Positions 43,799-44,889 of a stretch of 44,889 nt of DNA are shown piece after piece; within the stretch, counting starts at the first letter, position 1, and each line of letters starts with the position of its first letter. The notes below the pieces were generated by a model. That model had not been told where the DNA came from and did no database searches. It was given only the letters and a program-made list of their open reading frames with translations. Source of the DNA: Propionibacteriaceae bacterium AM104-82 (GTDB lineage: Bacteria > Actinomycetota > Actinomycetes > Propionibacteriales > Propionibacteriaceae); the NCBI GenBank assembly GCA_027658995.1, contig JAQDQK010000026.1, positions 1 through 44,889 on the forward strand, read 5' to 3'. Made by a program: the position numbers and the translations under genes.

Positions 43799-44820
43799 GT
43801 GGCATCCATCGCGGGATACACGTCGACGGCCGGTGGTGGATCGCCCACCAGCCGCACGTAGGTCAGGCCCAACGCGGAACTGATGACCTCTGCCGCGATG
43901 GGGGATCCAGCGCTCAGCACGCACACCCGCGCTGAGGCGTCCCTGACCACCGAGGAAGGCGGTACCGCATAGACCGGAATCGGCGTCGCAAGACGCAACG
44001 CCCCACTGACCTGGACGCTCTCCCCGGTTCCCTGGGCGATGGCGGCGGTGACCTCTGCCGTCGCCAGCACGGCTCTGGCGTCTTCCGGATCGGCCAGGCG
44101 GAGGTCCTTGTCGAGCTTCACCGTCGTCGCTGCGACGGTCAGGGTGCGGGGCCCATCGAAGAGGTCCGCGGGAGCGGCAAGGCTCACTGTGGCGTGGCCA
44201 GAGCTGGCCGTCCCGATCACCGCGCCGGCAGCGATGTCCTGCCCCGCGGAGAGAGGGCACTGCGTGATGATGACCTCGTTCTCAGGTAGCCACACGACCT
44301 GACTCAGCCGGAAAACCCCATCCTTTGCGGGCACCTGGGCCTTTGTCGCGGTCTTCTTCCATGCGTCCTGAGTCAAGGTGTCGAACCGCCCGGAGACGGG
44401 TATCTCAGCACCGAGATGGTTCAGTGCACGCTGCAGGTTCGCCACATCCTCACCCTCGTCACCGGCCGTCAAGTCCCGGTACCACGGTTCCTGCCCGCTC
44501 AATAGCAGCAGCCCTGCCCCGCCCACCGCAACGGGAGACGAGCCCGAGGCCCAATGATCGCCGACCGCGCAGTCGACCGTTGTGAGGATGCCGGACTCCC
44601 GTACGATCAGGGGTCTGCCTGGCGCCGGCGCCACGCTGACTTCGACCGGACGCTCGTCGGCGAACTCGCTGCGGGCCAAGGCGTAGAACGACTCGCCCGC
44701 GTCTCCCAGCGTAGGCTCATCGATTGGCCGGAACGCCGAGAACCAGACGACTCCCACACTCACAGCGGCTACCGCGGACCACGACAAGACGAGCGACGGA
44801 AAACGTACGCGCGCGGTCAC
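43786..44820 (-). CDS. Peptidoglycan-binding, HlyD-like exporter adaptor
   Basis: A 344-residue protein with an N-terminal membrane anchor (about 9-28), a beta-rich stretch, a peptidoglycan-binding type 1 domain (about 119-158: EGEDVANLQRALNHLG, SGRFDTLTQDAW) and a C-terminal adaptor-like beta region. Such proteins join MacB-type pumps in Gram-positive bacteria, probably linking the pump to the cell wall. The GTG start has GGAAAGGAAGA directly upstream and overlaps the stop of a preceding gene (GTGA). Confidence 0.82.
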   Translation of the reverse strand: MTARVRFPSLVLSWSAVAAVSVGVVWFSAFRPIDEPTLGDAGESFYALARSEFADERPVEVSVAPAPGRPLIVRESGILTTVDCAVGDHWASGSSPVAVGGAGLLLLSGQEPWYRDLTAGDEGEDVANLQRALNHLGAEIPVSGRFDTLTQDAWKKTATKAQVPAKDGVFRLSQVVWLPENEVIITQCPLSAGQDIAAGAVIGTASSGHATVSLAAPADLFDGPRTLTVAATTVKLDKDLRLADPEDARAVLATAEVTAAIAQGTGESVQVSGALRLATPIPVYAVPPSSVVRDASARVCVLSAGSPIAAEVISSALGLTYVRLVGDPPPAVDVYPAMDATCGS

Positions 44821-44889
44821 TCTTCCTTTCCCGGCTCTTCGTACTTGCGGTGGGTCGGGGGCGACACGCCGGGTGAGCGGGGTGGGCTG
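44817..44889 (-). CDS. Partial upstream gene, C-terminal end only
   Basis: Reading the window edge in the frame that ends with TGA inside the GTGA overlap gives a hydrophilic C-terminus ending THRKYEEPGKEE. The overlap and composition suggest a real gene in the same operon, but only about 24 residues are visible and no family can be assigned. Confidence 0.45.
   Translation of the reverse strand, partial: SPPRSPGVSPPTHRKYEEPGKEE

Overview
The window is high-GC, densely packed DNA from an actinomycete, with most genes on the minus strand. A B12-dependent ribonucleotide reductase (nrdJ) beside nrdR and lexA, LexA boxes of the actinobacterial GAAC-N4-GTTC type, a SUF operon led by sufR next to an ABC exporter and ctaA, a GH112 galacto-N-biose-type phosphorylase, and many apparently leaderless genes all fit the Propionibacteriaceae (for example a Tessaracoccus-like organism). 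The family placement is an inference. No rRNA, tRNA or CRISPR array was recognised.

Layout. 1-1470: a lower-GC segment with a membrane-anchored HNH nuclease. 1472-5301: GH112 phosphorylase, rhodanese-type sulfurtransferase and a NarL/FixJ response regulator. 5302-5545: tandem hairpins. 5546-10457: the nrdR-nrdJ unit with a pair of NrdR boxes, then a small SOS-type membrane protein divergent from lexA, with three LexA boxes between them. 10532-16485: phosphohexomutase, a metal-handling operon (HMA chaperone, P1B ATPase, Crp/Fnr regulator) with a Crp/Fnr-type palindrome, and an ABC-F ATPase. 16585-19146: response regulator, histidine kinase, response regulator. 19049-20850: RarD-like permease and an alpha/beta hydrolase.

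20918-25930 is the most interesting part. A guanidine-III (ykkC-III) riboswitch sits directly in front of the ribosome binding site of an agmatinase-family enzyme with a histidine-rich N-terminus. That enzyme is tightly coupled to a FecCD/BtuCDF-type ABC transporter, whose ATPase gene carries a frameshift, and to a methyltransferase. The riboswitch and the enzyme's sequence suggest a nickel-dependent guanidine hydrolase (GdmH-like) rather than an agmatinase. The transporter may bring in its metal cofactor; that part is hypothesis.

25937-32877 holds the complete SUF Fe-S assembly operon in the order sufR-sufB-sufD-Rieske-sufC-sufS-sufU-sufT. A 357-bp repeat-rich, gene-free block separates sufC from sufS. 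33030-35415 carries an ABC exporter and heme A synthase. 35513-38590 carries an M3 peptidase, a DinB-like protein and a lipoprotein. 38653-41426 holds an MFS transporter and a GalT-like protein. The last part (about 41.4-44.9 kb) has lower GC and looks accessory: an orphan ORF, a gene-poor stretch, and a MacAB-like exporter with a peptidoglycan-binding adaptor, whose operon continues past the window end.
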